From contig NZ_LMSS01000006.1 of NCBI RefSeq assembly GCF_001429605.1, positions 205,255 to 269,254 of the forward strand: a DNA stretch of 64,000 nucleotides. Direction: 5' to 3'. This document shows, in pieces, positions 1 through 8,926 of the stretch. The first letter of the stretch is position 1; the number at the start of each line of letters is the position of its first letter. The notes under the pieces were generated by a model, which did not search any database, had not been told where the DNA came from, and saw only the letters and a list, made by a program, of their open reading frames with translations. The translations under genes were made by a program, and so were the position numbers. The stretch is from Phycicoccus sp. Soil802 (lineage in GTDB: Bacteria > Actinomycetota > Actinomycetes > Actinomycetales > Dermatophilaceae).

Positions 1-2
1 TG

Positions 3-1406
3 GACAACAAGCTCAACCAGTACGACGCCGCCGTGACCGTCCAGCGGGCCGTGCGTCAGGCGCTGACGCGGATCGGCCTGGACCTCAAGCCCGAGCTGGT
101 GCTGGCGAAGTCGTTCACCCAGACCTCGCCCACGGTGTGGACGGTCGCCCTGCGCGACGACATCCACTACTCCGACAAGTCGCCGGTCACCGTCGCCGAC
201 GTCGAGACCGCGATCAAGCTCTACTTCCAGGTCAAGGCCGGCTACGTCGCCTCGCAGTTCCCGGAGCAGCCCACCTTCGCCAAGGTCGACGACAAGAGCT
301 TCACGCTCACCACCAAGAAGCCGGTCGTCACCCTCGACTCGCTGATGTCCAACATCCTCATCACGCCCGCCGCGGCCAACAAGGCCGAGGAGCTGCGCGA
401 GGGCATCGGCTCCGGCCCGTTCACGGTGGCTGCCGCGGACTCGGGAACCGGCACCTACCGCCTGGTCCGCAACGAGAACTACTGGGGCGAGAAGGCCCTG
501 CTCGACGAGGTCAACGTCAGCTACCAGGAGGAGGAGGGTGCGCGAGTCATCGCCCTCACCTCGGGCCAGACCGACGTCATCGACACGATCACCCCCGAGT
601 CGGCCGACAGCCTCAAGACGAACAAGGACATCGAGGTCCTGCAGACGAAGGGCACGCGACTGATCCACCTCTTCTACAACTTCCGGAAGCCCGCCGGGCA
701 CCCGCTGACCAAGCCCGCGGTGCGCGAGGCGCTGTCCCACGCGATCGACCACGACGCCCTCATCAGCTCGCTGATGGCGGGGCAGGTGACCTCCGCCGAA
801 GGCGTGGTCCCCTCCACCCTCGCCGGCTTCGCCGCGACGGGCACCTACACCTTCGACGTCGCCAAGGCGAAGTCCATGCTGGCGGCCGAGGGAGTCTCCG
901 GGCTCAAGCTCCGGGCCATCTGGGAGGACTCGGAGTTCGCGGGTGCCGCGCGGGTCATGGAGGCCATCGTCGGGATGCTCGCCGACGTGGGCGTCACCCT
1001 GGAGCTCAAGCAGATCCCCAAGGGCGGCGACATCAACGCCTGGCGTCGCGGCGAGGCCGGCGACTGGGACATCCTCGGCAACGGCTACGGCAACCAGACC
1101 GGTCTGGCCATCACCAACCTCCAGGGCCAGTACGGCGGGACCGCGCAGAAGGAGAAGACCCGCGACACCTACCACGGGTTCGTCTTCCCCGAGGTGACCG
1201 CCCTGCTCGACCAGGCGTCGCAGAACCCCGACGTGGCAGCCCGCAACGCCCAGCTCAAGGAGGCCCAGGAGAAGATCTGGGCGCTCTGGCCGGCGATGTG
1301 GGCCTGGACCCCGAACAACCTGCTCGCGCGTCGCAAGCGGGTCACCACGCTGGACCTGTCGCCGGGCAACTTCTACGACCTGTCCACCGTCAAGGTCTCC
1401 GGCTGA
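3..1406 (+). CDS. ABC transporter substrate-binding protein, family 5 (5' end outside window)
   Basis: Extracytoplasmic solute-binding protein of the peptide/nickel/opine type (SBP_bac_5), which delivers ligand to the permeases encoded next. The reading frame is open from the first base, so the N-terminus with its signal peptide and lipobox is missing; about 467 residues remain. The family pattern is visible: a 'VALRDDIHYSDKSPVTVADV' stretch near the start, 'RNENYWGEKALLDEV' in the middle, and 'KPAVREALSHAIDHDAL', the region usually described as the family signature. The stop is 3 nt before the permease gene, so all five transporter genes are co-transcribed. The ligand cannot be read from the sequence; the downstream enzymes suggest a sugar- or sugar-acid-containing compound rather than plain peptides. 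Confidence 0.9.
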   Translation, partial: DNKLNQYDAAVTVQRAVRQALTRIGLDLKPELVLAKSFTQTSPTVWTVALRDDIHYSDKSPVTVADVETAIKLYFQVKAGYVASQFPEQPTFAKVDDKSFTLTTKKPVVTLDSLMSNILITPAAANKAEELREGIGSGPFTVAAADSGTGTYRLVRNENYWGEKALLDEVNVSYQEEEGARVIALTSGQTDVIDTITPESADSLKTNKDIEVLQTKGTRLIHLFYNFRKPAGHPLTKPAVREALSHAIDHDALISSLMAGQVTSAEGVVPSTLAGFAATGTYTFDVAKAKSMLAAEGVSGLKLRAIWEDSEFAGAARVMEAIVGMLADVGVTLELKQIPKGGDINAWRRGEAGDWDILGNGYGNQTGLAITNLQGQYGGTAQKEKTRDTYHGFVFPEVTALLDQASQNPDVAARNAQLKEAQEKIWALWPAMWAWTPNNLLARRKRVTTLDLSPGNFYDLSTVKVSG

Positions 1407-1409
1407 CCG

Positions 1410-2342
1410 ATGGGCCGCTACGTCCTCAAGAGGGTCGCGCAGACGATCCTGACCGCCTGGTTCACGGTGACGGTCGTGTTCGTTCTGCTGCGGCTCGCCC
1501 CCGGCGACCCTGCGGTCAGCTACGCGCCGCCCAACCCCAGCTCCGAACAGCTGGACGCGATCCGCAAGGAGTTCGGCCTGGACCAGCCACTGCTGGGCCA
1601 GTACTGGACCTTCCTCGGTCACCTGCTCCACGGGGACGTCGGCCAGTCCTTCCAGTTCCGGCAGTCCGCCCTCACGGTGGTCCTCGACCGGCTTCCCTAC
1701 ACGATCACCCTGGCGGTGGCGGCCATCGTCCTCACCGCACTGCTCGCGATCCCGCTCGGGGTCTGGATGGCCCGACGGGCCAACACGGGAGCCGAGCTCG
1801 GGGCCAACATCGCGACCATCGCCGGCCAGTCGATGCCGGACTTCTGGATCGGGTTCGTCCTGCTGATCCTGTTCGCCGTCAACCTGCACTGGTTCCCGTC
1901 GTCCGGGTTCACCTCGGTCTCGTCGCTGGTCCTGCCGACGGTCACCATCGTCGTCCTCCAGGTCGCCCTCATCTCCCGCCTCGTGCGGCGGGAGATGTCG
2001 GCGAACCTGGGGGCGCCGTACGTCACGATCGCCCGGTCCCGTGGGGTGTCGGAGCGCCGGCTCACCTGGCGCTACGCGTTCTCCAACTCGGCGATCCCCG
2101 TCGTCACCGCGCTGGGCACCCGGTTCGCGGCCATGCTGAACGGTGTGGTGATCGTCGAGGTGGTGTTCCGGTGGCCAGGAGTCGGCCAGCTGGTCGTCGA
2201 CGCCCTCGAGCGCCGCGACCTGCCCGTCATCCAGGCGACCGTCCTCGTCACCGTGCTCCTGGCCTTGTTCGTCCAGCTCGCGGTCGACCTGATCTACCCG
2301 CTGCTCGACCCGCGGGTCCGGCTTGGAGAGGCGGCCCGCTGA
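1410..2342 (+). CDS. ABC transporter permease, DppB/OppB type
   Basis: First inner-membrane subunit of the importer, 310 aa, the usual length for DppB-type permeases. The N-terminus 'MGRYVLKRVAQTILTAWFTV' is the typical first membrane helix, followed by the family motif 'LAPGDPAV' and further helices. The cytoplasmic EAA loop that contacts the ATPase is visible around 'APYVTIARSRGVSERRL'. The ATG lies 3 nt after the stop of the binding-protein gene. The stop TGA shares a base with the ATG of the next permease gene, so translation is probably coupled. Confidence 0.92.
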   Translation: MGRYVLKRVAQTILTAWFTVTVVFVLLRLAPGDPAVSYAPPNPSSEQLDAIRKEFGLDQPLLGQYWTFLGHLLHGDVGQSFQFRQSALTVVLDRLPYTITLAVAAIVLTALLAIPLGVWMARRANTGAELGANIATIAGQSMPDFWIGFVLLILFAVNLHWFPSSGFTSVSSLVLPTVTIVVLQVALISRLVRREMSANLGAPYVTIARSRGVSERRLTWRYAFSNSAIPVVTALGTRFAAMLNGVVIVEVVFRWPGVGQLVVDALERRDLPVIQATVLVTVLLALFVQLAVDLIYPLLDPRVRLGEAAR

Positions 2343-3253
2343 TGGCCATCCACGCAACCAACGACCAGACCGCCACCCCCACGGCGGTGACCCCGCGGCA
2401 GCTGCGTCGTTCCGCGGCGCAGCGCAAGGCCCGGCACAGCACGATCAAGATCTGGCTGGGTGCGATCTGCGCATCCGTCATCGTGATCCCCGTCGCGCTC
2501 GCGCGGGTGTTGCCGCTGCCCGACCCGGTGCGGGGCGTGCTCCGCGAGAGCTCCCTCCCCCCACTCTCCGAGGGGCACCTGCTGGGCACCGACCCCAACG
2601 GTCGCGACCTGCTCTCCCGCATCCTGCACGGCGGCCAGACCAGCCTCGTCATCGGCCTGCTGGCCATCGTCATCTCGGGGCTGGTGGGCATCATCCTCGG
2701 GGCAGTTGCCGGCTACTACGGCAGCTGGGTCGACACGCTCGTGTCGCGGGCGCTCGAAGCCCAGATGTCCCTGCCGCTGCTGCTCATGCTCCTGCTCGTC
2801 GTGGCCCTCTTCGGACCGTCGGTCCCGGTCATCACGGTGGTCATCGCCCTGGCCCAGTGGCCCGAACCAGCGCGCCTCACGCGCGCCCTCGTCCTGGTCG
2901 AACGCGAGAAGCCCTACGTCGCCGCAGCCCAGGTGCTGGGCCTGCGCCGCCCGACCGTGATCGGCCGCCACATCATCCCGAACATCCTCCCGCAGGTCCT
3001 CGTCGTGGTCTTCCTGCTCCTGGCGCAGGCCGTCCTGCTCGAGAGTGCCCTGAGCTTCCTCGGTGCCGGTGTGCAACGGCCCTACCCCACGTGGGGCGGG
3101 ATCATCTCGGACGGCCGCGAGCTCTTCGTGACCGGCAAGTGGTGGCTCGTCACCCTCCCCGGTGTGGCCATCGCACTGCTGGTCATCGGCGTGAACCTCC
3201 TCGGCGACGGGCTGCGCGACCGCACCCGTCGGGCCAAGGCCGGTGACGCCTGA
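2342..3253 (+). CDS. ABC transporter permease, DppC/OppC type
   Basis: Second membrane subunit, 303 aa. The start is the ATG sharing one base with the previous stop (TGATG). The N-terminal 35 residues are polar and basic and cytoplasmic, then a first helix begins near residue 38, as in other DppC proteins. The characteristic 'LLGTDPNGRDLLSRILHGG' segment follows helix 1, and the EAA loop is at 'EKPYVAAAQVLGLRRPTVI'. The stop again overlaps the following ATG by one base. The same frame is open far upstream through the previous genes, but that extension is an artefact of GC-rich coding. Confidence 0.92.
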   Translation: MAIHATNDQTATPTAVTPRQLRRSAAQRKARHSTIKIWLGAICASVIVIPVALARVLPLPDPVRGVLRESSLPPLSEGHLLGTDPNGRDLLSRILHGGQTSLVIGLLAIVISGLVGIILGAVAGYYGSWVDTLVSRALEAQMSLPLLLMLLLVVALFGPSVPVITVVIALAQWPEPARLTRALVLVEREKPYVAAAQVLGLRRPTVIGRHIIPNILPQVLVVVFLLLAQAVLLESALSFLGAGVQRPYPTWGGIISDGRELFVTGKWWLVTLPGVAIALLVIGVNLLGDGLRDRTRRAKAGDA

Positions 3254-4164
3254 TGTCCGTCCTCACCGTCCGCGACCTCGTCGTGGAGCTCATGACCCCC
3301 CGCGGGGTGATCCGGGCCGTCGACGGCGTGAGCTTCGACCTCGACGCCGGGGAGACCGTCACCATCATCGGTGAGTCGGGCTCCGGCAAGTCCACCACCG
3401 CCATGGCGTTGCTCCGGCTGCTGCCCGACGACCTCGCCGTCATCTCCGGCTCGGCCCAGATCGACGGCCAGGACGTCGTGGGCACGCGCAAGCACATCGG
3501 CACCCTGCGCGGGCGCTCCGTGGCGCTCATCCCCCAGGACCCCATGACGGCGCTCAACCCGATCGCCACCGTGGGCAAGCAGATGGTCGAGGCCATCCGG
3601 CACGCCCACCCGTCGCTGTCGAAGGCGCAGGCCCGCGAACGCGCCCTCGACCTGCTGCGACAGGTGCACCTCAGCGCCCCCGAGCGACGGATCAAGTCCT
3701 ACCCGCACGAGCTCTCCGGCGGCATGCTCCAGCGCGTGCTCATCGCGATGGCCCTGTCGACCGAGCCCCGGCTCATCGTCGCCGACGAGCCCACCTCGGC
3801 CCTCGACGTCACCGTCCAGGCCGGCATCCTCGACCTCCTGCTGGAGATGCAGGAGCGCACCGGGGTCGCCGTGCTGCTCATCACCCACGACCTGGGCGTG
3901 GCCCGGCTCATGAGTGACCGCATCCACGTCATGCACCGCGGGGTGTTCGTCGAGGACGGACCTGTCGAGCAGGTCGTCGACCACCCCACGCACGACTACA
4001 CCCGAGCCCTCCTCGCGGCCATTCCCGAGCTGGGCGACTGGACCGACCCCGAGGCCCCCTCGCAGGTCGGGGAGTCGGAGCGCGCGGACTCACCGCACCC
4101 CGATGACGCGCCGCTGCCCGAGCCGGCCGGCACACCCGCCACGAACGGAGGGCCACGAGCATGA
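3253..4164 (+). CDS. ABC transporter ATP-binding protein, DppD/OppD type
   Basis: First ATPase of the importer, 303 aa. Walker A is 'GESGSGKST' near residue 40, the signature motif is 'LSGGMLQRVLIAMALS', and Walker B with the catalytic Glu is '[12 protein letters not shown]'; the switch His is in 'LLITHDLGVA'. The C-terminus ends with an oligopeptide-ABC type region after 'DHPTHDYTRALLAAIPEL' and then an acidic, proline-rich tail with no family match that I recognise. Coupled to both neighbours by overlapping stop and start codons. Confidence 0.93.
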   Translation: MSVLTVRDLVVELMTPRGVIRAVDGVSFDLDAGETVTIIGESGSGKSTTAMALLRLLPDDLAVISGSAQIDGQDVVGTRKHIGTLRGRSVALIPQDPMTALNPIATVGKQMVEAIRHAHPSLSKAQARERALDLLRQVHLSAPERRIKSYPHELSGGMLQRVLIAMALSTEPRLIVADEPTSALDVTVQAGILDLLLEMQERTGVAVLLITHDLGVARLMSDRIHVMHRGVFVEDGPVEQVVDHPTHDYTRALLAAIPELGDWTDPEAPSQVGESERADSPHPDDAPLPEPAGTPATNGGPRA

Positions 4165-5051
4165 GCCCCAGCCAGAGCCACCAGGACGCGACGGCGCCCG
4201 CACCCGGCGCTCCCCTGCTCGAGGTGTCCGGACTGGTCGTCGAGTACCGCCGTGGTCGGGAGACCTTCCGCGCCGTCGACGACGTGTCGTTCTCGGTGCC
4301 CCGCGGCGGGTGCCTCGCGGTCGTCGGTGAGTCCGGCTGCGGCAAGTCCACGATCGCCAAGGCCCTGGTCCGGCTGGTCAAGCCGACGGCCGGCTCCATG
4401 GTGTTCGACGGCACGGACCTCGCCACCGTGTCCGAGCGCGACCTGCGCCCGATGCGGCACCGGATCCAGATGGTCTTCCAGGACCCCTACGGGTCGCTCG
4501 ATCCGCACCTCACCGCGCAGCAGATCGTGGCCGAGCCGATGCAGGTCCGCGGCGAGCGCTCCGCCACGGTGCGCCGCAAGCGCTCGGCCGAGCTCCTCGA
4601 CCGGGTCGGGCTGCCCACCTCCGCGCTCCAGCGCAAGCCGCACGAGTTCTCGGGAGGACAACGACAGCGGATCGGTATCGCGCGTGCCCTCGCCTCCGAG
4701 CCCGACCTGCTCGTCCTCGACGAGGCGACCAGTGCCCTCGACGTGTCAGTGCAGGCCCAGGTGCTCGCCATCCTCGCCCAGCTGCGGCAGGACACCGGGC
4801 TGACCTATCTCTTCATCTCGCACAACCTCGGGGTCGTGCGGGCCATCTCCGAGGAGGTGCTGGTGCTGCGCGCTGGGACGGTCGTCGAGAGAGGTGAGAC
4901 GGAGCAGGTGCTCGCCTCGCCCGCCGACCCCTACACCCGCCGGCTGCGACGTTCGGCGCTCGAGCCCTCGCGGATGGTGGGGCGCAAGCCGCGCGAGGTC
5001 GTGCGCGGGGTGGCCGCCGCCCGCATCGCCGAGAGCGCCGCGAGCGCATGA
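4161..5051 (+). CDS. ABC transporter ATP-binding protein, DppF/OppF type
   Basis: Second ATPase, 296 aa, pairing with the preceding one as in all Dpp/Opp importers. Walker A 'GESGCGKST', a 'VFQDPYGSLDPHLTAQQIVAEP' Q-loop region typical of DppF, signature 'FSGGQRQRIGIARAL' and Walker B 'LLVLDEATSALDVS' are all intact. The start ATG overlaps the previous stop as ATGA. Its own stop overlaps the aldo/keto reductase start in the same way, tying transport to the enzyme genes downstream. Confidence 0.93.
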   Translation: MSPSQSHQDATAPAPGAPLLEVSGLVVEYRRGRETFRAVDDVSFSVPRGGCLAVVGESGCGKSTIAKALVRLVKPTAGSMVFDGTDLATVSERDLRPMRHRIQMVFQDPYGSLDPHLTAQQIVAEPMQVRGERSATVRRKRSAELLDRVGLPTSALQRKPHEFSGGQRQRIGIARALASEPDLLVLDEATSALDVSVQAQVLAILAQLRQDTGLTYLFISHNLGVVRAISEEVLVLRAGTVVERGETEQVLASPADPYTRRLRRSALEPSRMVGRKPREVVRGVAAARIAESAASA

Positions 5052-6025
5052 GCCCGACCGAGCTCGCTGGGTTGGACACCCCGCTCCCCCAGCTGGTGCT
5101 GGGCACGATGACGTTCGGTGACACCGCCGACGCCGACACCTCACGCGCCATGGTCGACGCCGCCCTCGAGGCAGGCATCACCTGGCTGGACACTGCCAAC
5201 GGGTATGCCGCGACCCGCACCGAGGAGATCCTCGGCGAGGTCCTCGCAGGGCGTCGGGACCAGTTCTCCGTGGCCACCAAGGCCGGCATCTACGCGGGCG
5301 ACGCCGGTGGCGAACCCTTGCTGTCCCGCAAGGGAGTCCGCACGTCGCTCGAGGCAAGCCTGCGTCGGCTGCGCACCGACCACGTCGACCTCTTCTACCT
5401 GCACCAGCCCGACCGGTCGGTGTCCGTGGACGAGACCGCCGACGCCCTCGCCGATGTCGTCGCCTCGGGGATGGCGAAGGCCGTCGGGGTGTCCAACTTC
5501 GCCGCTTGGCAGATCGCCGACCTCACCGGGGCGTGCGAGCGGGCAGGTGCGCCGCGCCCGGTCGTGGCCCAACAGCTCTACAACCTCGTCGCCCGACGGG
5601 TCGAGGACGAGTACGCCGAGTTCGCGACGACGCACGGGCTGGCCACGATCGTCTACAACCCGCTGGGTGGCGGCCTCCTCACCGGCCGACACAGCTTCGA
5701 CGCCGCGCCCGGTGAAGGTCGCTTCGGCTCGTCGTCGCTGTCGACCATGTACCGCGACCGCTACTGGAACCGCAGTCTGTTCGAGGCGGTCGACGCCTTG
5801 GCCGCCATCGCGAGCGACGCCGGGATCGGCCTCCCGGAGCTGTCACTGCGGTGGCTCCTCTCCCGACCGGTGGTCTCCGCCGTCCTGCTCGGCGGGTCGA
5901 AGCCCGACCAGCTCCGGGCCAACATCGCCGCGGCCGACCGTGGACCCTTGTCCGCCGACACCGTCGCGGCGTGCGACGAGGTCGGCGCCACCCTGGCCGG
6001 CCCCATGCCGGCCTACAACCGATAG
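5048..6025 (+). CDS. Aldo/keto reductase
   Basis: NAD(P)H-dependent oxidoreductase of the aldo/keto reductase TIM-barrel family, 325 aa, cytoplasmic. The catalytic tetrad is visible: Asp in 'TWLDTANGYA', Tyr in the same stretch, Lys in 'FSVATKAGIY' and His in 'DLFYLHQPD'. A nucleotide-binding C-terminal part follows ('SAVLLGGSKPDQLRANI'). In this operon it probably interconverts a sugar aldehyde and an alcohol or lactone; the substrate is inference only. The gene overlaps the DppF-type ATPase gene by 4 nt and is followed at 7 nt by the aldolase. Confidence 0.9.
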   Translation: MSPTELAGLDTPLPQLVLGTMTFGDTADADTSRAMVDAALEAGITWLDTANGYAATRTEEILGEVLAGRRDQFSVATKAGIYAGDAGGEPLLSRKGVRTSLEASLRRLRTDHVDLFYLHQPDRSVSVDETADALADVVASGMAKAVGVSNFAAWQIADLTGACERAGAPRPVVAQQLYNLVARRVEDEYAEFATTHGLATIVYNPLGGGLLTGRHSFDAAPGEGRFGSSSLSTMYRDRYWNRSLFEAVDALAAIASDAGIGLPELSLRWLLSRPVVSAVLLGGSKPDQLRANIAAADRGPLSADTVAACDEVGATLAGPMPAYNR

Positions 6026-6032
6026 GAGCACC

Positions 6033-6827
6033 GTGAGTTCCCCTGTGCCGCAGACCAACCCGACCGCCCAGGAGTTCACCCGGAGGTTGGGTGCACGGGA
6101 ACGCGCCGTCGGCTACTGGGTCGTCCTGGACGCCCCCGTGGCCACCGAGCGGATCGCCCGCCTCGGCTACGACTACGTCTGCCTCGACGCGCAGCACGGG
6201 CTGCTCGGCTACAGCGGGCTGCTCGCGGGCCTGATGGCGGTCGACGCCGGCCGAGCCTCGGTCGGGCTGGTCCGGGTGGGCGCCAACGACCCCTTCCACA
6301 TCGGCCAGGCCCTCGACGCCGGAGCAGCGGGCGTCATCGTCCCGCTGGTCAACACCGCTGACGACGCCCGACGGGCGGTGGCGGCCGCGACCTACCCGCC
6401 GACAGGGGTGCGGTCGTACGGCCCCATGCGGTCAGGACTGCGCATCGGCCCGGTCCCGGCGGAGGCGAACGCCGCGGTCTCCTGCCTCGCCATGATCGAG
6501 ACCCCGGAGGGGCTCGCGAACGTCGAGGAGATCTGCGCCGTCCCCGGTCTGACCGGCATCTACGTCGGCCCGTCCGACCTGTGCCTCGCCGTCGGCGGGG
6601 CCTTCCCGGGCGATCCGGCCGTCGGCGACGAGTTCGAGGCCGCCCTGACCCGGATCAGCGCCGCCGCCGAGGCCGCCGGTGTGGCTGCAGGCATCCACAC
6701 CCCCGCTGGCGCCGATGCGGCCCGGCGGCTCGGACAGGGCTTCACCTTCGCCACGGTCTCGTCCGACCTGGTCCACCTCGAGCGCGCTGCTGCCGACCAC
6801 CTGGCCGCCGCCAGCGCGACCCCGTGA
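6033..6827 (+). CDS. HpcH/HpaI aldolase family protein
   Basis: Class II metal-dependent aldolase related to 4-hydroxy-2-oxoheptanedioate and 2-keto-3-deoxy-sugar-acid aldolases, 264 aa. The enzymes split a 2-oxo acid into pyruvate and an aldehyde. Family features include 'GYDYVCLDAQHG', the glycine-rich 'ALDAGAAGVIVPLVNTADD', the metal-ligand Glu in 'MIETPEGLANVEEI' and the Asp in 'IYVGPSDLCLAVGG'. I chose the GTG at 6033 because AGGAG lies 5-9 nt upstream and it gives the family length; the frame is open further upstream only as a shadow of the reductase. Its presence points to breakdown of a sugar acid to pyruvate. Confidence 0.9.
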   Translation: MSSPVPQTNPTAQEFTRRLGARERAVGYWVVLDAPVATERIARLGYDYVCLDAQHGLLGYSGLLAGLMAVDAGRASVGLVRVGANDPFHIGQALDAGAAGVIVPLVNTADDARRAVAAATYPPTGVRSYGPMRSGLRIGPVPAEANAAVSCLAMIETPEGLANVEEICAVPGLTGIYVGPSDLCLAVGGAFPGDPAVGDEFEAALTRISAAAEAAGVAAGIHTPAGADAARRLGQGFTFATVSSDLVHLERAAADHLAAASATP

Positions 6828-6829
6828 CC

Positions 6830-8050
6830 ATGGCCACCGCGCTCGGCACCGACGGCGTCCTCCGCTCGCGCGAGGGGGACGACGGGGTCGAGGAGGCCTT
6901 CCTGCCCGCACCGACGGTCCAGTCCCACGCGGCCAACCTCGCCGTGCTCGGTGACGGAAGCCTCGGCTGCGTCTGGTTCGGCGGCACGCAGGAGGGCGTG
7001 GCCGACATCGACGTGTGGTTCTCGCGACTCGCGCCCGGGGCCGACCAGTGGACCGAACCCATCCGGTTGTCCGACGACCCCACCCGCTCCGAGCAGAACC
7101 CAGTGCTCTTTCCCGCCCCCGACGGCCGCCTCTGGCTGTTCCACACCGCACAGCACGCCGGCGACCAGGACACGTCCTTCGTCCGGGCGCGGACCTCGCC
7201 GGACCACGGCGCGACGTGGGGTCCGGCGCGGACCCTGCTCGAGGCCGAGCGCGGCGGGGTCTTTGTCCGCCAGCCCCCCGTCGTGCTTCCCTCGGGGACC
7301 TGGGTGCTCCCCACCTTCACGTGCGTGCGGGTGCCCGGCGAGAAGTGGGTCGGCGACAGCGACACCAGCAGCGTGTGGGTCTCGACCGACGAGGGCGGCT
7401 CGTGGACCGAGCGCGAGGTGCCGGACTCGACGGGGTGCGTCCACATGAGCATCGTGCCGAGGGCCGATGGGGGGTATGCCGCGTACTACCGGAGCCGGTG
7501 GGCGGACCACGTCTACCGCAGCGTCTCCGACGACGGACTCGACTGGACCGCACCGCAGCCCACCGAGCTGCCCAACAACAACTCGTCGATCCAGGCGGCG
7601 CCGTTGACAGGTCACCGAACGGCGTTGGTGCTCAACGAGAGCAGCCGCCTCGACGCCGTCGCGCGCCGGGTCTCGCTGTACGACGAGATCGACGACGACG
7701 GCATCAGCGATGCGGCCCCAGCCGAGCCCGAGACCGTGTCGCAGGAGGACCTGGTCGCGGTGCAGGGCGCCTTCTGGGGAGCACCCCGCGCGCCCCTCAC
7801 CCTGGCCGTGTCGGGTGACGACGGAGCGACCTGGCCGCTGCGCTGGGTGCTCGAGGACGGCGACGGCTACTGCCTGAGCAACAACTCCCGCGACGGCGTG
7901 AACCGTGAGCTGAGCTACCCGTCCGTCTGCCAGGACGCCTCGGGCACGGTGCACGTGGCATTCACGTACCACCGCCGCGCCATCCGGCACCTCCGCATCC
8001 GGGCGGCCGCCCTCGACGCCCGAGCCGCTGCAGCACCGCCTTCCGCATGA
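6830..8050 (+). CDS. Sialidase-like beta-propeller protein (BNR/Asp-box repeats)
   Basis: Predicted six-bladed propeller of the exo-alpha-sialidase/neuraminidase superfamily, about 406 aa. At least four Asp-box-like motifs (S-x-D-x-G-x-x-W) are visible: 'TSPDHGATW', 'STDEGGSW', 'VSDDGLDW' and 'SGDDGATW'. No signal peptide is seen, so it is probably intracellular; together with its place between an aldolase and a dehydrogenase gene this argues against a role as a secreted sialidase. It may act on an imported glycoside or sugar acid. A GTG at 6824, overlapping the aldolase stop, is an alternative start. The stop overlaps the next ATG. Confidence 0.82.
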   Translation: MATALGTDGVLRSREGDDGVEEAFLPAPTVQSHAANLAVLGDGSLGCVWFGGTQEGVADIDVWFSRLAPGADQWTEPIRLSDDPTRSEQNPVLFPAPDGRLWLFHTAQHAGDQDTSFVRARTSPDHGATWGPARTLLEAERGGVFVRQPPVVLPSGTWVLPTFTCVRVPGEKWVGDSDTSSVWVSTDEGGSWTEREVPDSTGCVHMSIVPRADGGYAAYYRSRWADHVYRSVSDDGLDWTAPQPTELPNNNSSIQAAPLTGHRTALVLNESSRLDAVARRVSLYDEIDDDGISDAAPAEPETVSQEDLVAVQGAFWGAPRAPLTLAVSGDDGATWPLRWVLEDGDGYCLSNNSRDGVNRELSYPSVCQDASGTVHVAFTYHRRAIRHLRIRAAALDARAAAAPPSA

Positions 8051-8736
8051 GTCGGACCGCCGTCGTCACCGGCGTCAGCTCCGGCATCGGGAGGGCGATC
8101 GCCCGTCGCCTGCTCGACGACGGCTGGTCGGTCGTGGGGCTGTCCCGCACCCGGCCGGCACGCGGCGACCTGCCCGGGCTCGACTGGCGTGCCGCGGACC
8201 TGGCCGACACCGGTCCCGCGACGGGTGTCGCGGCAGCCGTCGCCGACCTGGGCGTGGTCCACGCCCTCGTCCATGCGGCCGGCTTCCAGGAGTCCGGTCC
8301 GCTGACCGACCTCGACCCCGGGGCCAGCGAGCGCATGCACGCCGTCCACGTCGGCGCTGCCGTGCGTCTTGCCTCCTGCCTCGAGGGACGGCTGGCCGAC
8401 GGCGGGCGGATCCTGCTCATCGGTAGCCGAACCGCTGACGGGGCCTGGGGCAAGAGCCAGTACGCCGCCACCAAGGCCGCGCTGCGGGCGCTCAGCAGGT
8501 CGTGGGCGATGGAGCTCACCGACCGGGCGATCACGGTCAACGTCCTCGAGCCCGGGCCCACCGGGACCGCGATGACCGCTGACCCCCGGCGCGCGGCGAC
8601 GCCGCCCCGGACCCCACCCCTCGGCCGGCTGGTCCGGGCCGAAGAGGTCGCGGCCTACGCATCGTTCCTCCTCGAGCACACCGGCGCGATGGTCACCGGA
8701 CAGCACGTGGTGATCTGCGCCGGTGCCTCGCTCTGA
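8047..8736 (+). CDS. Short-chain dehydrogenase/reductase
   Basis: NAD(P)-dependent SDR-family oxidoreductase, 229 aa. The cofactor motif T-G-x3-G-I-G is at 'VVTGVSSGIGRAIA' and the active-site Y-x3-K is 'QYAATKAAL', with a preceding Ser in 'LLIGSRTADG'. Last gene of the operon, joined to the sialidase-like gene by an ATGA overlap. It likely oxidises or reduces an intermediate of the same pathway. Confidence 0.9.
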   Translation: MSRTAVVTGVSSGIGRAIARRLLDDGWSVVGLSRTRPARGDLPGLDWRAADLADTGPATGVAAAVADLGVVHALVHAAGFQESGPLTDLDPGASERMHAVHVGAAVRLASCLEGRLADGGRILLIGSRTADGAWGKSQYAATKAALRALSRSWAMELTDRAITVNVLEPGPTGTAMTADPRRAATPPRTPPLGRLVRAEEVAAYASFLLEHTGAMVTGQHVVICAGASL

Positions 8737-8752
8737 CCCGGCCGGCCCCACC

Positions 8753-8771
8753 GGTCCGGAGTCGGCGGACC
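8753..8771 (+). terminator. Possible weak terminator hairpin after the uptake operon
   Basis: A 6-bp perfect stem (GGTCCG / CGGACC) with a 7-nt loop lies 17 nt past the SDR stop. No T-run follows, so the call rests on position and dyad symmetry only. Confidence 0.3.
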
Positions 8772-8926
8772 GACCGGCGCAGATATATGTCGCGGACGCT
8801 CCGGATACTGGCCAGTAGGCCGGTCCGGTTGTGACCGGCGACTCCTTCGGGTGGAAGATGGACGCGGAGGTCGCAGGCAACCCCGCGGCCCCTCGTCAAC
8901 ACTGGCGCGAGAAAGGACTCACGACC

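Noticed and set aside
6830..8050. Secreted virulence-type sialidase
   Set aside because: No signal peptide, and the operon context points to intracellular catabolism.
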